A stretch of DNA of 64,000 nucleotides from Bondarzewia mesenterica (taxonomy: Eukaryota > Basidiomycota > Agaricomycetes > Russulales > Bondarzewiaceae). Location: NCBI GenBank assembly GCA_004802705.1, contig SGPL01000085.1, positions 1 through 64,000 on the forward strand, written 5' to 3'. The translations under genes and the position numbers were made by a program. A model generated the notes under the pieces. It ran no database searches, had not been told where the DNA came from, and worked only from the letters and a program-made list of their open reading frames with translations. This document shows positions 1 to 11,049 of this stretch, piece after piece (position 1 is the first letter of the stretch; every line of letters begins with the position of its first letter).

Positions 1-317
1 GGTCAGTCATCAGTACTGCATCGAAGTGCTTCAGCAACGGCCGGAAACGCAAAAAAATGCTATCGCGTCCTCACGCGTCCCATCATCTTGTCCATTGTCC
101 ACACACATATTCTCGGAGTTGCAGGACCATGTTGGTGAGGTCCATGAAGCTGTTCAGCAGCTGATTGAGCTTCAGAAGATGAAGGGCTGCAGCTACAGGT
201 GTTGAGAATGCAGGAGATGAAGCTCAGGAGGGCGAAGATGATCAGTAGCTAGCTGCAATTAGACTGGTGACCGAGTCTTTAGTACGTGACGAGCAAGCAT
301 GTACTTTACTAAAGACT
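1..317. other. left edge, no confident gene
   Basis: A short open stretch on the + strand (about 120-249) could encode a helical Glu/Gln/Lys-rich tail ending near 249, possibly the last exon of a gene that starts outside the window. It is too short to assign. From 270 to 317 there is a small local palindrome (GTCTTTAGTA and its complement about 35 bases apart). Confidence 0.2.
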
Positions 318-1084
318 GGTAGAACTCGGAGTGGCGTGGCAGAGGGTTCCGCTATCATCGAGAGAAGCCAAAAAAGTCACGTGGAACCCGTCACGTGGAA
401 CCGTCAGGATGGCTCTGTGCCAAAACGGAACGCTGCCTTGTCGCATCCTGTCGCCTCGCATGAGAGTTGGGGGATCAAGTGAGTAATCTGATGATGATGG
501 ACTGTGAAAAAGTCCTGGTGTGGTTGGGTGCTATATAAGGGGAAAAGACAAGGGGCTGTTCGATGCTGATATGACACGATTGGGAGATTGAGTCCGTGAA
601 AAGTAAAAATGCCTTGGGTTGTAAGGAGCTGGAGAAAAAGTAGTCTGAAGTGGTCAATGAGAATGGCTCAGATTTTGACATAATGGGCTTGTACTGTTGT
701 TGGCAGCAGGTCTGGTGTGCTCAACGATGCCGCAGGCAAAGTTTCGTGAGCGCCGCACCATTTCCATGATTTCTTTCGGTGTGCCTGTTCAACTGGGCGA
801 AAGGTCTCGTCCGACGGAACAAAGGAATTGAAAGGTAGGCGGGATAGCACAGGAATATCAGAATGTGAATCAACATGTTTATTAGACGTAGTATCGCTCG
901 ACTCGCTCATGGTACCAGAGTGAGAGGAGACTTTGCGAGGCGACAGGATGCGACAAGGGCCAAGGCAGCGTTCCGTTTTGGCACAGAGCCATCCTGACGG
1001 TTCCACGTGACGGGTTCCACGTGACCTTTTTGGCTTCTCTCGATGATAGCGGAACCCTCTGCCACGCCACTCCGAGTCCTACCA
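318..1084. repeat. long inverted repeat, foldback or MITE-like element
   Basis: Positions 318-459 recur in reverse complement at 935-1084 with near-perfect identity over about 142-150 bp. The main difference is 7 extra bases in the right arm. The arms enclose about 475 bp with no recognisable protein. Each arm carries two copies of a 12-mer centred on CACGTG (left copies near 377-402, right copies near 1006-1027). Long arms around a short non-coding core fit a non-autonomous foldback or MITE-like element. No target-site duplication was confirmed and no transposase is visible. Confidence 0.7.
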
Positions 1085-1513
1085 ACCTAAGCTGCAATAT
1101 ACTTCTGGACCTTCCTATGTCCTCGGGATGCTTTTTTTATAGATATGTAGACGGATCGTTAAAAAAATTGAACTTATATCCGGTTATGTGGACGGATTTG
1201 GTNGAAAATGGGTAGTCCGATCCTAATGTGGACGGATTTGGGCCAAAATCCATGCGGACGGAAAGGGTCAAAATCAGCGATTTCGGATACAACTTCAGTA
1301 CGCATATGCCTAGGTCCTGCGGCATCATGCATCGTTCGAAGAACCTGGCCATGGGTTTTCCCAACTTCCAAGGTTTTCCTCTAACTCGCTGCTCGGACGC
1401 GCATCCTCGCTAAGAAGCTCTCGCAGGCGAGCTAGAAATTCACAGTCATCGACCTGTTTTCTTGTCCTGCCAGTCTGGGGATTTACGATATCTGAAAATC
1501 ATATCGCTCCAGC
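1085..1513. other. repeat-like spacer with GTGGACGGATTT motifs
   Basis: No convincing gene. The hexamer GGACGG or a close form recurs, within GTGGACGGATTTGG at about 1189 and 1229 and as variants near 1148 and 1254. One undetermined base lies at 1203. It looks like degraded repeat DNA. Confidence 0.4.
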
Positions 1514-3243
1514 ATGGGTTCTGTTCTGAGCCTTCGGTCTTGTACCCCAAGGGAATATTGGGCAAGCACTCTGCAATACGTCAGGGCGAAGAAGCAAGGG
1601 AATCCCGGAGAAGTAGAGACAACTTCTTTCCGCGCATTCGTAGAAACTAGGTGCCCCAGTCTTTTGGAAGAGTTCCACCCGGCGTGGTGGTTATTCAAGT
1701 AAGCACTTATGTCTTTATAAATAGTTGTATAATTCATTGTGTGCAGTGGCCATCTCCAAACAGCTTACGCCGCTGTTGGCAACTTTTTGAATGTAGACAA
1801 AGTGGTGTATGACCGGTAAGGTGCACGAAGTCTACATCTCGCTTTGTCTCACGCTCTGCTTTTGGTGCAGGAAGCTACTACGGTTGAAAGATGGCGGGAC
1901 CATGTAAGCTCGAAAGTCCTGTTGCTTTCTCAGCATTTCTGTTAACCTACCGTTGAAGAGGCCTGGATTTCACACCACCAATCGCAGAACGTATATTAGA
2001 CGAAGAAACACCCATCGTGGTTGTATTGCATGGGCTTACCGGAGGTTAGCTCGCATCATGGGTCTCTCACAACCAATTCTTGTTGATATGATGGGCCTCA
2101 GGATCTCATGAGTCGTATGTTCGTGCTATCTTGAACCCGGCCGTTACACCGAAGGAAGAGGGAGGAATAGGTTATCGTGGAGTAGTCGTTAACTTCCGTG
2201 GATGTATGTAGAACAGCATGTTGCTCGCATCCTTCTAATTAGATTTTCCACAGGTGCTGGAGTACAACTGACGACTCCTTATCTATATTCGGCTGGCCAC
2301 ACAGATGACATTCGCCAAGCTTTGATGTATCTCTCGCATCTATATCCTAAAGCACCTCTACTAGGCGTTGGTTTTTCCCTCGGTGCGGGTATCCTGACCA
2401 AGTATCTTGCACAAGAAGGCGAGCACAGTCGGCTGACTTCAGGATGTGCTTTCGGCTGCGTAAGTTCAACGGCTAGAATAAATGAATTTCTGCTTTAATC
2501 GCTGACGTACATAAGCCTTGGGATTTGTCCGCGAATAACGACATGTAAGTTTGCGCAATCTCCATCCCTTGGTCAAAATCTCACATCTATCGGCGTCTTC
2601 TAGCCTAGAGAATGGCTTGATACAGCGAAACGTTTATTCAAAAGGAATGGGCCAAAACCTTCAGCGACTGGTCATCAAACATTTAGACACGATATCCAAA
2701 TTCCCAGATTCAACTCTGGCACGAGTCGTCCCGGACCTCGTATCCAAGAAACACCCAACCATCCTGGAATTCGACTCACTAGTCACGTGTGTTGCTGGAG
2801 GGGCATATGCCCCCTTCCCGTTCCCGGACGCGTATTCATACTACAGATGGGGTTCGAGCCACAAGGCTTTGAAAGACATTCGGGTTCCTTTCCTAGCTGT
2901 CAATGCGGGGGACGATCCTATCGTCCAGGCTTTGCCCCTTGATGCCGGCGACAACGGCTGGGTCGCGATGGTGGTAACCCCTGGAGGAGGACACTTGGGA
3001 TGGTTCGAGTCGGTTGGATATATGTCAACGGAAGTTCAGAGGTGGATCAGGAAACCCGTTCTGGAATGGCTGAGGTCATGTGCAGAAGATCTCATTGCCG
3101 ATACCAGCAAAAGACGTCAGTTGAAGGAGGTTGATGGGTTTTTGGTAGAAGAGGGACAGGAGCATCTCGGATGTCGGGAGATTGAAGGTGGCGGGAAGGT
3201 GGTGGGTGCCGAACGTCAAGAAGGCTTGATACAAGGACTTTGA
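1514..3243 (+). CDS. alpha/beta hydrolase, ABHD3/YheT (EMB8) type
   Basis: Multi-exon gene for a serine hydrolase of the YheT/ABHD1-3 group, whose fungal members act on acyl or ethyl esters and phospholipids. Visible motifs in order: CPSLLEEFHPAWW and NGHLQT near the N-terminus (the Asn codon is split by the first intron, about 1699-1746), the oxyanion-hole motif HGLTGG then SHESYV, NFRG, the nucleophile elbow GFSLGAG, PWDLSANNDM, the acid in GDDPIV, and the catalytic His in GGGHLGWFE. At least seven exons are separated by introns of 45-60 nt. The last exon (about 2602-3243) is the longest and ends in a charged tail. The start is the ATG at 1514, the first one in frame with the conserved N-terminal block; further 5' exons cannot be excluded. 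All three catalytic residues are present, so it looks functional. Confidence 0.85.
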
Positions 3244-3496
3244 GGGGTGCTTCAGTTGTGGCCGACGACATTCATGCGCAGCAGATCATCTATGATGAGA
3301 GAGTCATCAGTTTGTACATGGTCCGTGATATTCGACTAGAAATGTCATAGAGTGGATATCGATGAACAGTTGGTACAACAACAGAATATGTACATAGCCT
3401 AGACACAACACACATCGTTTTGAATAGTGCACTGGTTTCACAATGTCAGCGTCTATTCGTGATCGGACACCGCAATACTTTGGACGCACTGGGAGT

Positions 3497-4564
3497 TCAT
3501 TCGCTGTCACTGAAATGCACGGGATCGCCTTCGTCCTCATAATCGTTCTGTCTTGTTCTCTCGTACTGACTGATATCAACAGAAACAGCGCCCTCCTCCT
3601 CAAGAGTGCTGTCAGCGATGTCCAGATTCTGATCGCGTTCAAATAGCTGTCGACCTGAATCGGCGGTGCTGTGTCAGACAGAGTATGCTCGGTGACAACA
3701 TCGAGCCCTACTCACCCGTGAACCGAGATGCGATCTTTTTATATTCCTCCCTCTCCTTCACAGACACACCTTTCACCTTTTCATCTTCCTCGCGAGCTTT
3801 CTTTAAGGCCATCTCTTTATCAAATTTCACCTTCCATGCCAAAAATGCTGCAACGGTGACCGGCGTCCCTCGAGTACGAGCTTCTTCGGCCTCAACTGGG
3901 CGTTAATAGGTGTACCTCACAAAGGGATAGAAAAGTCGATACCTCCAGAGCCTTGCGCTCTTTTTCAGACTCCTCCTTCTTGCCACGTTCTGATCTCTGG
4001 CGTATGAGGTCCGATAATTGTTCTCTCAAGTGCGATACAATAGTAAATGTCATGGCCATCCCTAAGTTTTCTTCTGCCTAAGAGCAAGAGACGTTACCAC
4101 CGCATTGACAGATTGAGGCACTGAGGAACGGATTAGACGTACCACTGCCTTCATGCTGTCCAGCAGAGAAGCAACCTCGGATTCCTCCAAGTCCCCTTCA
4201 TCAGCCTCCAATGAAAGGTTAGGAAGGGCATCAGGGTATTCGTTCGTATACTGGACGGTCAATGCTAACTTCACTAATCATGCGATCGGAACGGTAGCTC
4301 ATGCAGAGCAATACGCTATAACTCACATAAACTTTTATCACCGTCAATAGCATCTTCTGGTTCCACATCGACCTTGATTTCCCTTTCGGACAGTTCTTGA
4401 CATGAGCCTCAGTCTCAGCAAAAGATGGAGGACAGCAATAGCACGGACTGGTAAACTCCTCAGGGTAGATGGATTCCAGAACCTGTAAAATCAATGAGCA
4501 AACGTTGCAAGGAATACAATGCAATATGCACCTCAAATTCTTCTAATAGGACATCTGAAGACAT
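3497..4564 (-). CDS. GIR2: RWD-domain protein, GIR2/RWDD1 (DFRP2) family
   Basis: Six or seven short exons on the minus strand. It starts MSSDVLLEEFEVLESIYPEE and continues with SEREIKVDVEPED, LALTVQYTNEYPD and the diagnostic AEENLGMAMTFTIVSHLRE, a complete N-terminal RWD domain. A Glu/Lys-rich helical segment follows, then the family block GTPVTVAAFLAWK and an acidic tail with VDISQYER and a final DSE. Known family members bind the GTPase Rbg2/DRG2 and compete with Gcn2 for Gcn1, tuning the amino-acid starvation response. Every junction joins in phase, for example GTCCGT..CAAG between the second and third exons. The gene is tail-to-tail with the upstream hydrolase, and its start lies only about 135 bp from the divergent bS21m gene, so the two may share a promoter region. 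Confidence 0.88.
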
Positions 4565-4699
4565 GATAAGTATTAGAGAACTCAATGTACTCAACGGCGG
4601 GTCAGTCGTAGTAGTACACTATAATTGAAGTCACAAGTATCGGTCGACTCTTTGAGTATCGTCGCCGCAAAAGTTCCCACCCTCTCCTTCGACACCATC

Positions 4700-5344
4700 A
4701 TGCTTGTTTCCTTCCCTCGCTCATTCACGTTGTCTGCGCTCCGGGAATGTGTATTCAGCTCACGCTCTTCGTTCTTGCATGCATCTCGTATCACTTCGCC
4801 CCCCTCTCTGTTGAAGGCGCACATTCCCAAACGCACATTTATAGCGTACGACGCGCAGCGGAAGAGAGGTGCACCCAACTGGAGTGGCCTTCCGAACATG
4901 CAACTCAATGAGACGGACGTGGCCAAAGAGATTTCACCCGCAGAGATTTGGGCCAATAAAAGCGAAACAACTATAAGTTTCTTGCCGAAGCCAAAGAATG
5001 CGTACGCCGGTATGCCAATTCTCATTGAAGATGCCCAGACAATCCATTTTTGATACAAGTTACGCAGGGCGAAGCGTGGAAGTGAAACAGGGCGACGTTG
5101 CAGATGCATTGAGCAAACTCCAGAGAATCCTCCAACGAAATCGGATGTATTCAGAAGTGAGAATGGCCTCCCGACACGAGAAGAAGGGCGAGAAAAGGAG
5201 GAGACTGGAAAGTGAACGTTGGAGGCGGCGTTTTGCCCATGAGGTAGGATCGAGCTCTAATGTTCCCTAGCAATATTAATTGAGGTCTTTTAGGTGCAGA
5301 AGAAGGTGCAACTTGTGAATGAGATTCGTGCCCGTGGGGCATGA
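4700..5344 (+). CDS. MRP21: mitochondrial ribosomal protein bS21m (MRP21 family)
   Basis: Three exons. The N-terminus (MLVSFPRSFTLSALRECVFS and on) is rich in Arg, Ser and hydrophobic residues with no acids for the first stretch, as expected of a mitochondrial presequence. After a variable linker ending PKPKNAYA, an intron (about 5011-5068) joins in phase to the S21 domain: GRSVEVKQGDVADALSKLQR, then RNRMYSEVR and a basic run EKKGEKRRRLESERWRRRF. The last exon adds VQKKVQLVNEIRARGA. bS21 sits on the mitochondrial small subunit near the 3' end of its rRNA. An upstream in-frame ATG at 4625 would add 25 residues, but 4700 gives the better targeting signal. The gene is divergent from GIR2. Confidence 0.85.
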
Positions 5345-7435
5345 CAGGAATGTGCGGCTCTCACAATCTGTTTCATATCGCCGTTTTTAGCTTTCGGATA
5401 TCATCTAGCTGAATGCTCTAAACTCTTTCTCATGCTAGTGAACGGAGTACACGCATAGGCTCAGTACGAACCTCTCTCGTAGCACCATCGGTTGGAGACT
5501 AGATACACGCATCGACATTTTGCAGTTTCCGGGTATCATGAACACTCCATTAATTGTCCAATTGTGAAGTTTGGGAACACTTGGATTGGTATCATCGTAT
5601 CAAGGATTCAATCACAGGTGAGTATCCACCTGTCATCGTGTATGAGCTTTGTGGCACTTTGGGGAAGGCATTCACGACTATGTTTACTTGTGATCTACTT
5701 CTGAAACACCTCCCAGGTCGAGGTGAGGAGAGGAAGGAGCTGCTGTTGAGAGCCTAAGTTGTATTTGTGATGCCGCGTTCAGTCGCACAAGAACCTCACA
5801 TATGATTCTTAACATGAGTTCAACTCCCAGATCTGGAGGCGCATCAGACGTGAGTGCATGTGTTTACGAGCTATCCTGTCCTGTATTGAACCATATTGGC
5901 TGCAAAAGATCTTAGACCGAGTGTTCTGGCCCTTGAACCTCCTTGAACCTCCTCTACAGACTTTCGCAATCTCGATTCATTCACGCGCCTCTCGCTATCA
6001 GGATATCATCGGCTAGACAGGGCACACAAACGTGTTATTTTCTCTGCCTCGTGTCGGACACGCTCGTAAGACATTGGTGAATGTCTCGACCATTTTCGGT
6101 CAAACGCGCAAGAGCTTGAAGTCTTTGAACTGTCCACGTACCAACGTTGACATCTTAGATGGCATACCGCCAATAACTCGCTCCCGCATTGAATTTACAC
6201 TCGATCACTCGACCATGCTCTTCGCCCTTTGTGCACAGATCGGGCGGCCGACTCGGATTTAGGGGTATAATTATAATGCTAAAAATCGATCGTGGGCATG
6301 TGCCCTCATCGATTTCTTTCCAAGGTGTGCATCAGTCTGACAGAAGCAGTGGCAGACGAACCGGCTGCTGGCATCGTGGTGGGCTGAATTCAGTTCCTTT
6401 CAGGTAAGAGATCCACCGGTTGTGCACTTTGCTTCGCACAGATGTAGTGTCCGCATATCCATTGGCTTGGTGCGGACCGGGCACGTAAGGCGTGTATTAA
6501 CAGAAGCGGACGGGTAGGCTGTTGGCTGCAGCAGCTTTTCATCCTTTGCATCCACCATCGTTCGGGCAATGGTTCTATAATAGAGTGTGCGGTGGGTCCA
6601 ATTTGCGTCATTCGCTCATACAACCTAAGTCTAACCTCTGGGCTCAGCAGCAACCTCCCCATGTGTCATAATGTTGGCTCAACTTGGCTCTAGAAGGTTG
6701 ATGCGGTCTCTGATTCTTCATGTAGATCATCGACGGACGCTACCATACACTTTGCAGGCACTTCGTGTCAATGTCGACGCGACAACAAGACTGCCTCCGA
6801 CCGAATTGCATTTTCAGCCAGCGACATCCAGTCGGTGAGTCAAAGTTATATTCGGATGACGAAGTTGCTTACACCTCATTTAGGTTGTAAATCGCCCACC
6901 TGCACAAGAACAATGGCGCTTCCGGTACGCAATCCCATCCGAGTGAGCGAGACGTTCTGCGGGGATTGTATTACACGGCAAAGAGACGGTACTCTTGGTC
7001 TTCCACGAGGGCCGTCTTCGTTTCGCAATACTTGAATATCCTTTTTGTGGAAGTGCTGCGCCTGTTTTAATTGTTATTAACTTCACTTTGTCATGTACAC
7101 ATGGACATATATCGGACGGTCTTAGCTACGATGTGGAAATCCTTGTAAGGATCATGGACGTATGTACTATAGGACACACGCCTTCTTCAAGTTTGTACTA
7201 CAAGCACGATTGATTTATGTGTTCCTCACCTCAATGTCGTGGTAACGACTATCGATCTTTGTTCTCTTGCAATAACTATCGTATGTTCGGAACTTCGAGA
7301 TAGCAAGAAGTCTCTTGTTTCCGTTAGGAGACATGAGGAACTCCCAAAATGGCAAGTGTTATTGTTCGACTGGTCCATCTTTATACATCCGGGTCAGAGC
7401 GACAACAACGGCTGGTCCATAATTAATTTGCAGGA
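5345..7435 (+). other. possible 5' exons of the next gene, not resolved
   Basis: Several short open blocks on the + strand look protein-coding and end in plausible donors. One is near 5492-5620 (RYTHRHFAVSGYHEH), with a donor GTGAGTATCC at about 5620. Another is at 5620-5755, in a different frame (YPPVIVYELCGTLGKAFTT). Others lie near 6960-7200 (ETVLLVFHEGRLRFAI) and 7320-7430 (EELPKWQVLLFDWSIFIHPG). They may be the N-terminal exons of the gene that continues to 9472, or decayed copies of it. I could not build one continuous chain. Confidence 0.25.
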
Positions 7436-9472
7436 TACAAAATGACACCAAGTGCGGACAGAAGTACCTGAGCCGCGCCATCGGCTCTTGGACTTTTGTT
7501 CTCGATTTGAAACAAGTATGGTCAGACGGTGTATTGGACGATGGTATAAAAGCATTTTCTACTGTAAGTTTCCTTTCCGCAATTCTTGCCTATACAATAA
7601 CGATGAATTCCGTAGCCTGTGATACAGCATCCTCGCTGACACCACCACAAACACCACCATCCTCCGCTCTGCCTCCTGGGGCTTGGGGTTTACAAGGGAC
7701 TGACAATCTCAGACATTACTTATCTGCGGCTACTTTACCATTAATGACGTTCGGAACAAACGCACCAGCAATACCATCCGCCCACCACAAGAGTCATCTC
7801 AACCGCCTCAGCACGCGTCCCGAGAAAGGAAGGCGTTTGACGTCCATGTTCTGTTTTAAACAGAGCGATCTTAATGCAAGCATCCAGCGCTGTATGTCTG
7901 CTCACAGCTTTCCATGCTTGCTATGTGTTCTGACCCTGGATCAATCTCAAGTCATGCACGCAAATGTGACGGACACGTCTCTGCACATAGATGATGAAGA
8001 TTTGGAGACAGCAGAGAGGCTTTCGATTTCATGTCGGGGTTACGATATCTCGTCTGCGCTTCCGATGCCTACGGACGATCTGGACCGGTAAGTAAGCCAG
8101 ATACTTTGAGTCTGGATGTATGCGAATTCTCATGGAAATTCACTTATATGCAGATTTGCCGCTTGGTGCGATAGTCTGCCGTTCCAAACAATTCAGCGTG
8201 CTATGCATCTTGTCTATGCAGAGAGCAGACCCTGGTGCATGACGAAAGAAAAAGGCGACATTGACGATGACATCCTGAGATGTTTTACCTGGAGCCGCCC
8301 TCCTCCTCGGACTGACATCCGAGGAGAACCTGGCATGACATCTGTTGTTCTCGTAGTCCAGCCGCCGTGGGTACTTTCAGATCGTGATCTGGAGCGATTC
8401 GTGGAGTGTCATTCGGTGATAGACTGTGTTCCCACGCATCGTCTTGGACTTTAACTAACCATTCCCCGCCGACTAGTTCCCTCTGTTCCGAGATGAGTGG
8501 ACTCGAGCTATGCACAGCAAAGAGAGAATCTGGGGAAAGGTTCGGATTTTACGGCAGGTTATCATGACTCCAAATCTCACAGCGAATACAGATCTATGAC
8601 ATGTGCATTGCCAAGGGTTGTCCTTGGTTTGTTCTGTCAAACTACTCGGGTTGGGTATTCGGTGTGTTCTCCAAGGGTACGTCGTTACGCCAAGAGCAAC
8701 TTTGAGTATCCAGTTCGCCTTGCTCATTTGCATCAGGATGGACAAGGGCATTCGTTACTTCCGTGCAGTCATACAACTCGACTCATCCCAGTGTCCTCAG
8801 TTACCTATTTTTCTGGATCTCGTCGTCTATGGAAGCGCCCGGCGCGTTTGCTATACCGGAGGTGGGTGATGAACGTGTCGGGTCGTCCCAAGAACGCTCT
8901 TGCCTTGTTTACGATATAATGGGGAAGAACCCGGATGCGGCATTGGCGTTATACGATATCTCTTGATTCAACCTGTATGACGGCCAAACCTGCTTACCGA
9001 TTTTCCGAACGTAGGTTCCGGAACCATATCTGAATACGACTCTGACAAGCTCAAAGCCTGATGATGATTCTAGTCCTATCCCCGTTGCTGCGTCGGAATC
9101 AAGCTGGTCAGCAGGTAGTCTTGGTATGTCTCCCTTTTCCTAGCTGGCAGGCGATAACACAATGACTCATTTACAAATTAAGCGGCACTCACAGCGGACA
9201 GCCTTGATGACCACACAGAATTATCCCTGGTCATATCGCAGGGTGGATTACAAAATCCTGGCTGTCCTTTAGTGAGAGAGCCGACCGCGATCCAATTGAT
9301 GAATGGATATCGAGCCATTCAACTGTGGAGAAAATCCGGGATTGAAGGCCTTCCTGCTGTTCAAGAAAGGGAACCTGAGACCGCAAGCCATACTTCAACA
9401 ATATGGTCGACGAATACAGGGGTCGCAATGCTTGATGGATCACGGAACGAAGGACACTGGATAGTATCCTGA
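7436..9472 (+). CDS. unrecognised multi-exon protein (C-terminal part)
   Basis: I do not recognise a named domain. A chain of exons can be read: IQNDTKCGQKYLSRAIGSWT from about 7436; a Pro/Thr-rich stretch from about 7613 (SLTPPQTPPSSALPPGAW); an intron 8089-8152 joining to FAAWCDSLPFQTIQRAMHLV; then MTSVVLVVQPPWVLSDRDLE; FPLFRDEWTRAMHSKERIW; IYDMCIAKGCPWFVLSNYSG and WVFGVFSKGWTRAFVTSV; and a Ser-rich tail ending EGHWIVS at 9472. Introns are 50-65 nt. From general experience the CPWFVLSNYSGWVFGVFSKG block resembles uncharacterised Agaricomycete proteins, a recollection I could not check. The junction between the 7507 and 7613 blocks is not settled in phase, and the 5' end is open (see the upstream entry). 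It is convergent with the cyclin gene. Confidence 0.5.
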
Positions 9473-9620
9473 GAGGATGCCGTTTTCCCTATTCACGCGC
9501 AAATAGACAAACCGCAGTACACATGTCGCATATGACTCTGAAAAAAAACATCACGATGATATACATGACAGGCAGGAAAATATGCGTATGTCAATAATAC
9601 ATGGCGGCTGAAAACAACGG

Positions 9621-11049
9621 TCAACTGAGGTCTAATCTCTTCGACGTTGAATTCGATACACTTCCATTGACATGCGTTTTCGTAGGTGTGCTATTGCCAT
9701 GAACTGAGTCTGGCGTCCGCCCATGTCCGGTGTCAGCGTCGGATCGCAAATCATTGCCTGCATGAGGGATAGATGACGTTCCGTTAGGGTCAGGAAATGT
9801 CTTATAAAGCGGGCGACGAGGTGGCGACGTTGTCGGTGGTGGTACCTGGCACTTCATTAGCTTCATACATGATAATGTAATGCAGATGAAGACGAACAGA
9901 AAGAATATCACCCAGATAATCCGATAAACCTTGCGAGGCCTGGAAATGATAGAATTCGATGATGATAGACAGTGCATCTTTGAGGATTGAGTTCAGCGTT
10001 CCAAACTTGCGTTGCCACAGACATTTTACAACAATATTACCTGCAACTGAATATAGCTCTGGTTCGTTGAGACCAAAAAACTCTATCGCGAAGCGTGTGC
10101 CATCAGGAGAGGCCGGTTTTTGCGAAGGCGGCGTAGGGAGAGATGCAGACGGCGCAGACGGTGATATCCGGGCATCCAAAGAATGCGAATGAGGGCCATC
10201 TGCGATTCGCTGAGCTAAAACATAGCAAGCAACTGCAGTGATTCTTGGTGGATAAAGGACACATAGTGGTGTGCGAAATCTGGAGCGGAATTACGGTGAA
10301 AGTATAATGATGCCTGTATGATAAAGACTGACGAGTCATGAGCTATACTCCAAGCATAATCTTCGAGGGTGTAATTTGACTCTTGTGCATTAAAAAGGTC
10401 AACGAGGTAAGCGTGAGGGCTGTCGACAACGAAATCAAAACAGAGAGCTTCCAACAATGCTTCCTCCGTAGATAAAATTGCGTTGGCAGCTTCTTCAACT
10501 TCCTAACTGAGTTCAGTAATCAGACGTTGTTTGTTTGCTTTTGGACTTACATTTCCGTTTTCAGATATTTCTTTGATATCAGTAGCACTGACTTTGGAAA
10601 CAAAAACCCTAGCCACATCTCTAAGTTTCCTCCCACATTCTTCGGTTTTGGTAGTGAGAAAGATGCAAGATGCCGCAACATTCTAATAGAGACAGTATCA
10701 GCGTACGCCACCAAAATCTGATACAAGGTCAACCTGACGGTGGTAGTCTTCCATTGAATAGCGCATGAAGAAACGATGAAACCAAGTTGCAGCGGTAAAG
10801 ATCCCGGGCGAATGCCTGGTAGCGATCAATAAGAGCATATATATGAATATAAATTGTGATATAGGAGTGTAAATCAACAACTCACAGTCCAATTGATGTC
10901 CCTAATCGGAACAGGAACTCGATTCCTCTGGCTCTGTCATACATCTCCTCCTCCGAAGACCTTTCTAAGGCGGTCGGAGTATGGTCTAGTGCAGAAATAG
11001 GAAATATCCACTGAGATGATGCGGAATTTGCAGAGTATATTGAAGCCAT
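9621..11049 (-). CDS. cyclin of the CTK2/cyclin-K (transcription CDK) type
   Basis: Regulatory subunit of a transcriptional CDK that would phosphorylate the RNA polymerase II C-terminal domain. The start is MASIYSANSASSQWIFPISA (ATG at 11049). Next comes the first cyclin fold: DRARGIEFLFRLGTSIGL, FTAATWFHRFFMRYSMEDYH and VAASCIFLTTKTEECGRKLR. Then LLEALCFDFVVDSPHAYL opens the second fold, followed by FRTPLCVLYPPRITAVACYV and VADALSIIIEFYHFQ. Exons join in phase, for example ..GACTC|A TTT CGC at the 10330-10275 intron. The C-terminus is less certain: a 48-nt intron with donor GTTCGT would lead into a Pro/Ser/Thr tail ending KRLDLS at 9621, whereas other donors end the protein about 60 codons earlier. 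The alternative label is BUR2/cyclin T. The transcriptional class is clear; the exact orthologue is not. Confidence 0.82.
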
